Of a stretch of DNA of 42,933 bases, positions 32,300-42,933 are shown one piece after another. The translations under genes and the position numbers were made by a program. Source of the stretch: Haplosporangium gracile (lineage: Eukaryota; Mortierellomycota; Mortierellomycetes; Mortierellales; Mortierellaceae); assembly GCA_015499985.1 (NCBI GenBank), contig JAAAUF010000277.1:1-42933 (forward strand), given 5' to 3'. The notes under the pieces were generated by a model, which worked only from the letters and a program-made list of their open reading frames with translations, made no database searches and was not told where the DNA came from. Every line of letters starts with the position of its first letter. Position 1 is the stretch's first letter.

Positions 32300-35200
32300 A
32301 TGACCACCACAACAACACCCGTAGCCAACCTGGCCGACCCTACCAAGGACCGTACCTCCACCACCAACTCAAAGCAACACGCGGACTACACCGACAGAGC
32401 GGAGCCCAGATCACTTTCCGTCGACTATACCACTACCGCCAATGGCTCCGCTGGAGTTCCGTCCTCGTACTCTTCGCGTCAGCATCAGCAGGGACACTAC
32501 GGCCAAACCCAGGCGGGCAATAATAATGTCTACTCCGAAGATTACTACGATAACAACAACAAAAACCAGCAGCAAGACCACTACATCAATACCCACAACC
32601 ATCATTCGTCCACTTCCTCCTCATCGTCCTCCCACTATCCCCATGGTACCAATGGCTCGTCCTATCTTCCCCCACCCATCCAAACAACTGCCTTTGCTGG
32701 ATACAACGATGGCAAGAATGGCGATTCGTCCCTATACCCCCAGCAACAGCAACAACAGCAGCAACAGCATGGTCATGCTCAGGCTATCCATGGATCGTTT
32801 GTTTCGCCTACCACGCCCACTTCCTCTGCACCATTATCACCCAATGGTGCACAGCAGGCCTATGCACAGGGCCATCACGAGTATGACCACCCCCAAAGCC
32901 ATTCATACCACTCCTCGCATCACAGCTATCACACCTCGTACGCTCAGGAGCACCAACATCCCTTGTAAGTACTTCATGATCTCTCTGTGCTCAGGAGGGG
33001 CGAGGGAAAGGCAAAGAGAAAGGGAGGACTAGAATGTGAGCCATACCAGTGGTGGGTGCGCTGCGATGTGTTTTTTTTTCTGAGCACATTGTGTCCACTT
33101 TTTTCTACTTTCAGGGGTCGACCAACAGTGCAGCAACAACAATCACAGTGTCAGGGTTGAGAAAAAAATTCAAAACAAAGGGATTGCGTTCCTCGCAAGC
33201 CGGTAACGTACTTTTATCGACTAACATGCATGACTGTTATTGTTGATGATGCCTCTGATGCTAATTAGGAGTCCTACGGAAGGAAATGGCCATCATGCCT
33301 ACAGCAGCCATCCAATCCCCACCGGAAAGGCTGATAACAGCAACAACGGCGCTAATGGATCCTACTCGTCCTCGAATTCATCATACTACTCAAGGTAAGC
33401 CTTTGCCAATCGTCTTTTTTGTCCCATGTGCTACCGCTATTGGGTCTTGTTGATAATGCATTTCTATCACGATATGGTTGAATACCGTTCATCATTTGAA
33501 AAAAAAGCCGATACCATCCCTCAGTACACATGCCTTTATTTTTGGGGTTCAGTGTGTTACCCATTTACTTCCTAATTACCATGGGTCACAGGGAGTTATT
33601 GGATTCTGCGGTCACATGGTAGCACTCATTCTTCGTTCACGAGAAGTGTCCGAAAGGAAGTGGATTATGGTTATGGTTGCGGCTCTGAACTTTTTTGTCT
33701 TGCTGGTGATGAGTCTAAGGTGGAAAATGCTGGGTGGGTGTATGTAGCAGCTGTCGAGGAATTAATTGAGCGGGTTGAGAGCGCGGCTATGTTGCCATTC
33801 GACTTTCTTTTTTTGATAGCTATCGATGTGAGGCATGTATGTTCCTTCTGGTACCTTGGATATGTTCACATCCGTACCAAGGTTTAATGGCCATTGGCAT
33901 CACACAAAAAAACATAAAAATGAGAGCGCCGTTAATTCGTACGCCAAGAAGGAAGGGGGACAACGAGAGCATCGGATGCAAGGGAGCTAGAGGGAATGGA
34001 TACGTAGTCGTGTTTAGTTTGTCTTTTGTGTCTAGGCTTCGGCTTTAAACCATTGGCGTTGACAGAAAAAAGAGGCGTTCTGACTCGGGGTTGTGCAAAA
34101 GAGCCCTTTTTTTTGTTCCCATACCCTGTCCAAAGGCTGCTTTCTCCCTGTCGCACATTTGTTTGTTCTCTACTCCTCGTTTGCGAACGTGTCGCTGCTT
34201 TTTTTTTTGTCTTTCGTTTTCACATTCATTCGGCCCTTCCTCTTCGCTCGCCGGCGTCTTAATAAGGATAAAGAAAGTAGTAATATAACAATGTGGAACT
34301 AAAGCGACTGGGGGCCACAAGGAAAAGCTAGCTTGATGAGCTTGTGCCACCCTTGCGACCACTATCGTTGACAAAGGTCCAATCAGAGTGTATTCTTTTT
34401 TCCCAGGATCCATTGAATAATCACAACAAAAGAGCTTTTTTTTTTTGTTTTTCCTTCTCTTCATGCTCTCATAATTACCAACGGAGAACCAGTCTAGCCA
34501 ACCTCGTCCTAATTACTCACTTGACCCTTCTTTTTTCATGCTCGCCGTTCTTTAGGAATTATCCTTACAGCTCCAACGCAAACAGTTACAACTACAACAA
34601 TAACAGCAACAACCACAGCCACGCCAAACATGGAAGCATTGACGAACAACCCCGCAGCCCCGACGAAGGCTTCCCCACAGGTCCTGACCCCTCGTCTTCA
34701 CTGTACTCGACCTCGGCCCCCTCGCCTTCAATGGGACCACAATCGCCAACCATCAGGGTCAAGCGTCGCGAAGTCTTTCCTTATCAGGAGAGTCCTTACT
34801 TTTACCCAACGCAGCAGCTCTGCAACTTGTTCAGTCCCGACCAGTCCATGAAGTATGAACAAACCTTTTTTTTTTAATTTGTTCTGTGGGTGATTTGGAA
34901 ACGCATAGAAGGAGTTGAAAGTATCGACTGCCTTGTGTGAAACGTGGCCTGCGCCCATTTTTTCAACCCCGCCGACCAGCATGGATGTGTCTTTATTCAC
35001 TCACGCTACCTTCTCCCCGAATGAACCACTAACCCCCACGTGGTGGCTTGTTCTTTTTCTCTGCTCTTTTTTTTTTTTTACAGCTACAACGTCAAAATCG
35101 CTGCCAAGATCGACCGCGGTTTCTTTTTGGCATCCAACGACTGGACCTGTTACCGTCGCAATTATTTCCAGCTCAGCGCTTCTTTCGCCATTCAGGGACT

Positions 35201-36553
35201 GGACTCTTCCATCCACTCGGAGGTGCCCTGCTTATTGGAGAGGAACGGCGACCTGTTGGCAGTCCGTTCCTTCCTGGTTTGCATCGGCGCTCAAATCCAG
35301 AACGGCGAAAAGGTGATTGAGCTGGTTCAACATACCCCAAAGCGTGATAAGGGACCTCAGATCACTCCTCGCCCCACCCACATCCGCGCTGGCGGTGATT
35401 TGAACGCCAACTCTCCAGGCTCTTATGTCATTACGTTTGAGCGTGTTCAGTTCAAGACCGCCACCGCCAACAACGGCAAGCGGAGAGCAGCACAGCAGTA
35501 CTACCAGGTCCATGTGGATCTCTTTGCCGAACTCGAGTCGGGCGATCTCATCCTGGTGGCCAAATTGTACTCTGCTCCATTGGTTGTCCGTGGCCGTTCT
35601 CCTGGTCACTACGCCGACAACGATGAGGACCACCAGGATGGTATCCAGGGTGTGGATAGTCGCCATCATTACAGGAACGACAGTGTCAGCAGCGTGTCTG
35701 GTGCCCCCCTTGGCTCACCTGTCTCGCCTGGAGAGTACCCTTACTACTCTGGATATGCGTATGGATCCTCCTATCCATACCAGTCACTGACCTCGGCATC
35801 TCACATAGCCCACTCACAAGATACAGGTTATTACAACGGCAACCGCAAGGATTCCGAGTCATATCCTGGAAGCCCATTGTCTCCCGCCGCTGTTCCTCAT
35901 GTGATTTCTCATGCAGGTGGTAAGTCAATATTCATTGTTCTGGCAAGCAAAAATATGACAATTCTGTCGCTATGAACATTGTTCAGTTATACTCACATCG
36001 TACGTATTATCATCAATCTGTAGAATCGGTTTCGCCGGACATGTACAGTCCAGCAGGATTTGTTGGACCCGAGTCGCCAGCGTTGTCGATGGGTCGGGTC
36101 TCTCACTCTACGGGTCACTATGGAAGCAACAATAACTCCTACAATCACTACTCGTCGTCGTACAACAGTCAACAGCACAATTATGACATGTACCGGGATC
36201 AGGACCACGAAACGCAGATGGCAGGCTTGCGCATCCATTCGCCATCAAGCCCCAAGCCTTCGAGTGTAGCCAGCTCACCCTCGATTACACCTCGCCGACA
36301 GTCGTTCAGCTCGACTTTGATCTCCAAGTCAACTGAGCGTAGCGTGGGCGGATTGACGACTCGCAAGTCTCGGTCGATCTCGTTGTCTGGAACAACAACT
36401 ACGACGACTGTCAGCAAACGCCCCATCAGCAACTCGAGACCTTCGCGTACCGTCCCCGCGACGCCTCCAAACGAGATGCATAGCAGGGGAGGCCATGGTG
36501 TCTTCTCGAAGGATCGTATCCCCGAGTCACCCATGGAGGACCAGCACTTGTAA
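32300..36553 (+). CDS. Ndt80/PhoG-type DNA-binding transcription factor
   Basis: Five exons (32300-32964, 33269-33394, 34556-34852, 35084-35919, 36024-36553) keep frame and give 817 residues. The Ndt80/PhoG DNA-binding domain spans about residues 328-542, crossing exons 3 and 4. It starts with IRVKRREVFPYQESPYF, includes KIDRGFFLASNDWTCYRRNYF and GSYVITFERVQFKT, and ends with the family's hallmark VVRGRSPGHY (530-539), where the arginines contact DNA. Ndt80-class factors control meiosis (yeast Ndt80), hyphal growth, nutrient responses or heterokaryon incompatibility in other fungi. Which role applies here is unknown. The N-terminal 320 residues are rich in Ser, His, Tyr, Asn and Gln with a run of nine Gln; the C-terminal 270 are Ser/Pro/Arg-rich with SPxxPRR-type sites, both typical activation or disordered regions. 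Intron 2 is 1161 bp, long for a fungus. A 33-nt in-phase cassette (33115-33147) may be alternatively spliced. Confidence 0.92.
33395..34555 (+). other. Long intron 2 of the Ndt80-like gene
   Basis: Donor GTAAGC at 33395 and acceptor TTTAG ending at 34555 both match phase 2. The 1161-bp interior contains no credible coding exon and has several poly(T) runs. Other introns in the gene are 104-304 bp. Confidence 0.7.
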
Positions 36554-37154
36554 CGAATTGAACTTTTTTTTTCTTGGTAGCTTTTTTTCCTTCTCATCGT
36601 TTGTTTTATACCTCTCATCATCGAAGGCGATTTTTTGCTGTGTTCTTGTATGTAGTCACATAGTTCAGTCTTTCAGTCGCCTTGTCCTCATTCCCCCATT
36701 CTTTCTCTTTCTTTTTTTTTTTTTTAAACACATACCCTGCTGTTGCATTCTTTTTTCTTTTTCTTGTCCATTTTTTCGACAACAACAGACATCAGGTTAA
36801 TGAATACGAAAATATGCCGTGCGCTGGCCGCATTGCTTACTTTTCCGTTTTTTTTATGAAACTTACAAAGTGAATTTGGTGGCGCCCATGTCCATACGTG
36901 TGACGTAGGACTGTCTCTTCTCTGTCCGGCGGCTATTGTTTTGTGCATTCCCAGTTTATCACTTCAGAAAACGACCCAGATTCCGCCGCCGCTTTTTGTC
37001 GCTTTTTTGACATCAGGATCACCCAATCCTCCTCCTCCAGAAGACACTAGCTGCCGTCAACATCGCATAGCTACGATTGCAAAGACTTGCTTAACAGCAG
37101 ACATCAGCCAACCACTTTTGCAGGATCGACTACTTTCCTTTCCATCGACAAATA
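36554..37154. other. Intergenic region between the Ndt80-like and TPX2-like genes
   Basis: These 601 bp hold the 3' flank of the first gene (T-rich, 36560-36780) and the promoter side of the second. The final ~200 bp is C/A-rich. No gene or RNA is seen. Confidence 0.5.
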
Positions 37155-39999
37155 ATGCATCCAACTACAACTACAACTACAACTACAACACGATCACAAC
37201 CCATTACCACCACCACCGCGAGTACGACTTCGGTTTTCAGGGGCGGTATCACTAGGAATAGTGACAACGATAATAACCCGTTCTTGGAAACACCAGCACG
37301 AAAGTTGTTCAAACAGCACCACCATGACGGCGGCAGCAGCAGCAGCGGTGGCGCCTTCTCAGGATCGGGCTATTCGCATCAGCAGAACTCAGGGTTTGCC
37401 CATGGACTGTCAGGGGGAAACCGCGCTTTCGCAACAGGAGTAGCAGCAGCCATACCGTCTTTGTCGTCGTCAAAGAAACCACAGCGTCTTGTCCTGACAA
37501 GAGTCATGCCATCCAGCATTACCAGTGTCGCGCCCTCGACTACCTCTATCTATTCCTCTGCAGCGACTCCGGAGTCGGGCGTGAGATCAGCACCGGTAAC
37601 TGTGACACCTACCTTAGGAGGCGGAAGAAAAGGTGCATTACCAGCATCTTCGTTAGCTGAGCCGTCGTATGTGAACACATTTGCGACCTCTTCGCCTTTT
37701 ACAGCAACGACAACCAGAACGACGACGACAACAACAATGCATGTCAAGGATAGCCACGGATTTGCCATCCCATCTGCACCCGCCGCACGCCCTTCTGAAA
37801 AGATATTGCAGGCACATCATCGACAACATCAGCAGCAACGGCAAGAGCAGCATATGAGTACGACACCCAAGGGCGCACCCAACCAACATTATTTTGATCT
37901 TCTTGCCAAATCGCTGGAGTCCGCTCCCGCACCGAAGCTGAATCTGGGTCTCGTTTCAGCAAAGGGCGAGGTGGGGGGAATGCAGGCTCGGGAACAGGAG
38001 CAGGAGCAGGAGCAGGAACAGTCGGTTAAGACTGTCCCTCCAGCTAACTCTAGGATGATGGATTTTGCTCGTAAGTCGATCATGCAGCACTCTGCAGCGG
38101 CGCCTGGGTCTATATTCCGCAAGCTGGGCAACAAAGCCGGCTCCCAGCAGTTGTTGACTCATTCGCAGGCTCGTTTATTGATCAACAAAACTCTGCTTCA
38201 GTCTTCCACTTCTACAAAGTCGACGCCGCCAGTGCAAACAGCTGCTACAAAAGCGACAACAGCAGAGACCGAATCGCCTCAGGACAGGATGACTGCAGAT
38301 AATTCAAAGGAGTTGATGTCGGCAAAAGAAGGCGTGAATCGTAGGGAGCCAATTGGAGACTTGGCGTTCAGATTCGTGTCAACCCCTAAACCGACTACCA
38401 TCCCAGCAGCAGCAGCAGCAACGGCAGCGACAACAACATTTGGACCATTGACCTCAGAGACGTCAGCTCCTTCTCACATGTTTGCACGGAGTGTTCTTGA
38501 CTTTTCTGGTTCGAGCGAACCTAAGGTTCCGAGAAAGGCTACCTTGAACACTACCGCTGCCATACCCATCACCAGTAACAACAACAGCAACAACAACAAT
38601 AACAACAATAACAACAACGTCAATAGCAGCAACAGCTTTTCAAAATTCATATACCCTAATAAGGCACACCAACCTCCTTCGATGGCTACGACGTTGATGA
38701 ACATTTCGTCCGCAGCGGAGAACAGGACGCCACCAACGATCACAACCACTACTACGACGGCGACAACATCTATGAATATGGACGTGGAAATGGGCAGTGC
38801 AGGAGCTGATGATTCTAGTGGTTCTCAACGGTCGTCGCCTGCGTTCGACATCAGAACAGCGTTGCGAATGGTGAGTTTCACATTCCCTTTATTTTAGAGC
38901 TTATTTGTGTGCATTCAAAACGTCTAAATTCTCGATGTAAAGTAATTGAACTAACACGCTTAATTTACAGGATTCTACGAGGACGCAATATCAGTTACCT
39001 AGTCTGATAGCCTCATTGTCCCCGCCACCGAGTCCCAGACGTCGCCCCACCCCATATTCGGTTCCTTCAGCCAACGATCGGGAAGCCCTGCGCATACGTC
39101 GGATGCCTCGGTTCAAGGCGCGGCCGTTGAACCCCAAGATTTTCACGGGCGCAGGAGATCTTGGTCTTCCCAAGATTCAGAAGCCAGCGCTCACGGTACC
39201 CGTCTCGCCAGTGTTCAGTCGACGGAAAAGAACCAAGGATGTGGTCGTCTCGAAGGGGCTGACAAAGGAAAAGGACGTTTCCACGAGTGCGGCAGCGACG
39301 CGGTTGAAGGAGATGGTTGAGGCTGGAGCGGTGAAAAAGCAAAAGTTGAAGCAACAGAAGCAGCAGGAGGAGCAGGCTAGCAGGCGGCAGGCGATTTCGG
39401 CTGGTGGCAGACAGCCTGGTGTACGCGTTGTTCAGTCAAGAGTTGTGAATCATGCCCAGGCATCGCAGCGGGACATTGGTGGCAACAAGAGCAAGGATAA
39501 GAATCTCGGCGGGGGTGGGGGTGGCATGGGAGGTGGTGCGCGACGGATTGAGGTTCTTGGCGCTGGAAGGGGAGCTCAGAATGTTTTTGAGCCGTCTTTG
39601 AAGCCCGTCTTGACTACTACATCGTTGGTTGTTCCAAGTGTGGACCAGACGCGTCCTGAAGCCGACGTTGTAGGCGGCGTTCTTGAGTCGGATATGAGGT
39701 TACACCACCACCATCGCAGCTATGATTTACATACATCGTCAGCAGCAGCTACAGGGGGGGTATCCAGGTTGCGGCAACCTACTGCTGCCGCTGGAGGAGG
39801 AGGCACGACTCAACCTGTACCTTTCAACTTTGCGACGACAGAGCTGCAGCGGAAGCGGATGTTGTACCAGCCTACTCCCTCGGATTACTCTTTGATCGCC
39901 ACTTCTGCGTCGTCTTCATCCGGGGCTGTGGTTGAGAGTGGTAGTGTTACGGGTAGTACAAATGGGTTATCGTTGGAAGATCTTATGCCTGATTCGTAA
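37155..39999 (+). CDS. TPX2-domain microtubule-associated protein
   Basis: Two exons (37155-38870, 38971-39999) joined at phase 0 encode 914 residues. TPX2 proteins nucleate and bundle spindle microtubules and activate Aurora A in animals and plants. The C-terminal third has the family signature RMPRFKARPLNPKIF (616-630), then GDLGLPKIQKPALTVPVSPVF (634-654), close to the F-x-A-R-P-L-x-P-K-I block preceding the VPxSPxF segment in known TPX2. A basic coiled-coil-like stretch (about 680-710: KKQKLKQQKQQEEQ) follows. A second TPX2-like piece, PVPFNFATTELQRKRM (854-869), ends near the C-terminus. The N-terminal 570 residues are low complexity: a Thr run from residue 4, polyGln, an EQ repeat near 280, polyAla, and polyAsn near 490. 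NPFLETPARKLFKQ (about 41-54) is a possible short conserved motif. The start is the first ATG after a C/A-rich leader. An Aurora-binding segment is not evident. Confidence 0.75.
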
Positions 40000-40241
40000 A
40001 ATATATCGCTGAAGGTGTTGTATGATGCTCCAAAGCAAATACCTTCGCGCCACCAATTTTCTCAATTTGACTCCTTTTCGTCAACCTTTTTTGTGCTGTT
40101 CCTTGTTTTTCATATCTCTTTTGTTGTGAATGTCAACAAAAATCGCCTCTGGTTAATTACTACACCTTTTTCTTTTATTTGAAAAGTCTTGTGGATCGCT
40201 TGGACAGACTGATATAGCGTTTAGACTTAATACCGCGCTGC

Positions 40242-41137
40242 TCAATCAAGGTGCCGAATGACAACGGCAAGCTTCTGATCCGACGCCTTGACTCTATACA
40301 GATACAGGTCCTCCCATAAGGGCCAATGTTGCTCTCCTAGCCTCTGGGCAAAAAGACCAAAAGCCACCTCCTTCTGTGTACGCACCCATTGTAGCTGTCT
40401 CAAATTACAGCACCTACTGAGAAGCTCCGGGTGGTTCCCAATCTTCGGATACGCGCTTAACGAGTGGTCCGACAGCCCCTTGATTCAGTAGTAGTCGAAA
40501 GTGAGGAAGACGCGTTCGGACGACAGTAAAATATTCTTCCCGTGGTAATGGACCTCCTCAAATTGACCGACGGCTTTCCAGAACGCCTTCTCAACCTTGT
40601 AGTTGTGCTCGAGCAAAGTCTTGAAGAACACGAGGAGTCGTCTAGGTTCCTGGAACTATGTCTCGACGGCGTTCCAGAATTCTGTCGACTGGACCCGACG
40701 ATTGAGGTGGAGGTTGAGGTCTTGGATCGAAGGATTGAGTCGAAGGAAACGGACCCAGTTAAGCTCGACCTCTTACTCGGCTGGTACATTCATCCACGCC
40801 GGAGTTATTATTTCCCCCGGAATTCTGGGAGACTGAGCCTCGCGTCTGTGGAGGACACAAAGGTTCGGAAAGTGGATATTAAAGTGCTCGCAAGGTAAAG
40901 GGGTCTGATACTTGAGGGTGTGGACCATGTGGGCATGGACGCGGAGTTCGCTAATGTCGAGTATAGGTGACTCTTCTCCTGCAGGCTTGACGGTGACTTC
41001 CTTTCAGGGTATGAGACCTGTAGAGAGCTGGTGAAAGAGTTGACAGGCGAGTATTGTTTTTTTTTAACGGCACGTTTGTCGAGATGGTGTGCGATAAGGG
41101 TAAATATCTCTGAGGGACGATTGGTGATACTTGTCAT
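40242..41137 (-). pseudogene. F-box/LRR pseudogene, several in-frame stops
   Basis: From the ATG at 41137 (minus) an F-box start is read (MTSITNRPSEIFTLIAHHLD, then KRAV). A run of nine A (T on the plus strand) then shifts the frame. The rest of the homology continues in one other frame to 40242, interrupted by stops after GLIP, after VPAE, after NAVET and after TFDYY. Between them the frame keeps family features shared with the right-edge pseudogene: NWVRFLRLNPSIQDL, FWKAVGQFEEV, and a leucine-rich stretch ending in VVIRHLD before a last TGA. Intact relatives are SCF substrate adaptors. This copy cannot encode a full protein. The C-terminal leucine-rich repeats are missing. It lies 242 bp tail-to-tail from the TPX2-like gene. 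Confidence 0.85.
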
Positions 41138-41448
41138 GGTACGGGTGCGTGCGTGTTTGATGAGGAAGAGAGAGTGATGGGATTGGGGGGAAAGAATTGA
41201 GTGAAAGGAGAGAAGAAAATTAAATAAAAAGGGGGGAACGAGAAAAAGCTTGATGGTTAAAAAAAAATAAAAAGAAAGAGAACCATACGTTTTATGACCT
41301 CATCGTCACTCTTAAGTGGTCGGTGCATTGGGCGTTTACATGCCACTGTTCTAAAACGCCCTTTGTGTCAACACTATAGTACTTTGTGAATCTTCACAAC
41401 AACAGAATAATCACTCGAAAAAAAAGTTGCTTAATTAATGGATAATTC
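41138..41448. other. Short gap between two F-box pseudogenes
   Basis: About 310 bp of AT-rich DNA with plus-strand purine tracts before the upstream pseudogene's ATG (minus strand), consistent with its former leader, and an A run near 41260-41275. Nothing else is recognisable. The leader does not match the one in the terminal repeat. Confidence 0.45.
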
Positions 41449-42891
41449 TTAAAAATATATACCTCGCATCTCACGAAGGATCCCTCGATCTCTGATGAAC
41501 TTGATAAACTTTTTATCGAGCTTTCGCTCTTGCAACAAACCCCCTTTATCATCTCGAGTAAAGGCCAATGACCCAACATCCACTCAACATCCTTTCTACT
41601 CAAATCCTGAGCCTCATCATCAAATCGAAGGCACCTGAGTCGTCCCAAAGGCGAAAGCTGTTTGAGTCCCAAGTCTAACCTCCATTGATGCATCCCTGTA
41701 AGGGACGCGTGCATAGGATCGCCCCAATCGCCCCCCCAATCCCACGTCAATCTCCTCCGACAATGTCAGTCTTGACAGCTGCTCAAACACCAACCAGTTG
41801 CCGGACTCTAGACCGTCAATATACCCATCAAAGGAAACCTCGAGGTGTCTCAATCCATGACAGACCCAGGGCTGCGGCGTTGCCAGGAGATCCTCTGCCG
41901 ACATGCCACGCCTTGAAATACTCCAGATGAGGACTGTGCAGCAAAACACTCGGCGCTATCCGACTTGAAAAGTGCCTGCAAGCATCCATGTGCAGGGTCT
42001 TCAAGGTGTCAAAGTGACGCAATCGAAGTTGGTCATAGCAGACTGGTCCTAAGGTCGTTGAATTCAGGCGGAGATGCTTCAAGGGCAGGACATGGCGCGT
42101 TATCGCTGCAAAGTTCTCGTCCGGCTGGGTTACTTTGCTCAATGCAAGGGCATCCAGGAGCGGCCAGGTCGATCGCTGAAGACATGCAACAAATGCATCA
42201 CCTAGGAAGTCTTCAATGGCACTCGACCACCTGAGTCTCGTCAGACTATGACATTCTGTCAGCACCTTCAAGTCATAGTCTTGCGTGCCGGTGGCATACA
42301 GTGCCAAGTAGGTGAGATGCTTCAATCGACTGAGATCCACGTGCTAATAAAGTCCTCTTCTCGACTGGTCAAAGGCCGTATACACCAACTCCTCGAATCG
42401 ACTGACCGCCTTCCAGAAAAGCTGTTGGGTACCGTAAGAAACTTCCGGACGGCCGACGCCTCTCAGCTCGAGCCGCTTAGGACGAAGCAGTGTGGTAAAG
42501 ACGGCTTCCAAGAACTGAACTGGCCCTGATTCAGGGTCGTTGACTAAGAGGAGGCTGGTGTCTTGTAGGGTAGGGTTGAGTCGAACAAGTCGAGCCCATT
42601 TGGCATCCTGTTTCTTTACCACCGTGTCGGGGATGAACATGGAGCAGCGTCCAACCGTGAGGACAGTGAGACTTGGAAACGGCGGGAGCGCACTCATTGG
42701 GCGTGAGCTCGAGGACTGTCGGCCTTGACTGCCTTCTGTCCAACGTGGATCACGACGTCTCTCCAGATCCTGTAGAGAAACTGCTGCTGGAAGAGTTGAC
42801 AAACGGTAACAGCGTTCAAGAGGGTGCGTTTGTCGAGAAAGTCGCCAAGATGATCAAGAAGCTCTGATGGGAGTTTGATGATGAATATCAT
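41449..42891 (-). pseudogene. F-box/LRR pseudogene at right edge, frameshifts and one stop
   Basis: The ATG at 42891 (minus) begins an F-box (KLPSELLDHLGDFLDKRTLL, then NAVTVCQLFQQQFLYRIWRD). Homology then hops between frames: a shift near 42690 leads to LPPFPSLTVLTVGRC and LVRLNPTLQDTSLLLV; an in-frame TAG sits at 42344-42346; leucine-rich repeats follow (LSRLKHLTYLALYATG, LTRLRWSS, LPLKHLRLNSTTLG, LKTLHMDACRHF); shifts near 41900, 41750 and 41535 are needed to reach LGLKQLSPLGRLRCLRF and the C-terminal RDRGILREMRGIYF-stop at 41449. The summed length is about 480 codons, in line with a full F-box/LRR protein. No GT-AG introns fit the breaks, so I read it as a decayed gene. Assembly indels could mimic some of the shifts. 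Confidence 0.8.
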
Positions 42892-42933
42892 TTGCAAGGC
42901 TTGAGAGAAGGAGTGATGTCAGAGAGAGGGAGG
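42792..42933. repeat. Right arm of window-terminal inverted repeat
   Basis: This is the reverse complement of bases 1 to about 142: identical over the outer 55 bp, then about a dozen differences. It contains the leader and first ~33 codons of the right-edge F-box pseudogene, reading inward. Confidence 0.9.

Noticed and set aside
31756..32523. A 255-codon frame overlapping the Ndt80-like start.
   Set aside because: It begins at a non-ATG codon and runs through the C/A- and CT-rich leader into the real gene in another frame.
40242..42891. Repeat-induced point mutation as the cause of the F-box stops, since each stop could come from C to T.
   Set aside because: Every TAA, TAG or TGA is one C-to-T step from a sense codon, so this is not evidence; frameshifts also account for much of the damage.
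1..42933. The whole window as a Starship-type or other giant transposon.
   Set aside because: No tyrosine recombinase, transposase or target-site duplication is visible, the cargo is housekeeping genes, and the terminal repeats are F-box gene starts.

Overview
The window looks like nuclear DNA from an early-diverging filamentous fungus, most likely Mortierellomycotina (inference). Supporting signs are eukaryotic genes with short GT-AG introns (mostly about 90-200 bp, some longer), pyrimidine-rich leaders before start codons, homopolymer-rich intergenic DNA, Ser/Gln/His/Asn-rich regulatory proteins, and several F-box/leucine-rich-repeat gene relics. I see no plasmid, virus, transposase, reverse transcriptase, CRISPR, rRNA or tRNA.

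Layout. The two outermost ~140 bp are an imperfect inverted repeat, perfect over the first 55 bp. Each arm carries the 5' end of an F-box gene reading inward: a truncated remnant on the left (43-195) and a long broken copy on the right (41449-42891, minus). A 39-bp tandem repeat follows the left remnant. From 1.3 to 6.7 kb three plus-strand housekeeping genes lie close together: a Ytp1/DUF2427 membrane protein, homoserine kinase (threonine synthesis) and zuotin (ribosome-associated J protein). A minus-strand WD40 protein (6.8-10.5 kb) converges on zuotin and diverges from a PI31-type proteasome regulator (10.9-12.6 kb), which in turn converges on a cytochrome P450 (12.8-15.1 kb, minus). After a 4.3-kb gene-free stretch comes an AVT-type amino-acid transporter (19.4-21.4 kb, minus) and an intronless Gln/Ser-rich protein with a C-terminal PP1-docking-like block (22.5-24.5 kb, minus). 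A 7.8-kb region without a credible gene then separates it from a divergently transcribed Ndt80/PhoG-type transcription factor (32.3-36.6 kb) and a TPX2-like microtubule protein (37.2-40.0 kb). Two F-box pseudogenes fill the right end.

The genes do not form one pathway. The core is ordinary housekeeping: amino-acid synthesis and vacuolar transport, and proteostasis at ribosome and proteasome. The right half groups three proteins that family knowledge links to growth or cell division (PP1-docking protein, Ndt80-like factor, TPX2-like protein). The most unusual features are the edge-to-edge inverted F-box repeat, the large regulatory-looking interval before the Ndt80-like gene, and the fungal TPX2-like protein. 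I find no clear evidence for a wholly new multi-gene system.
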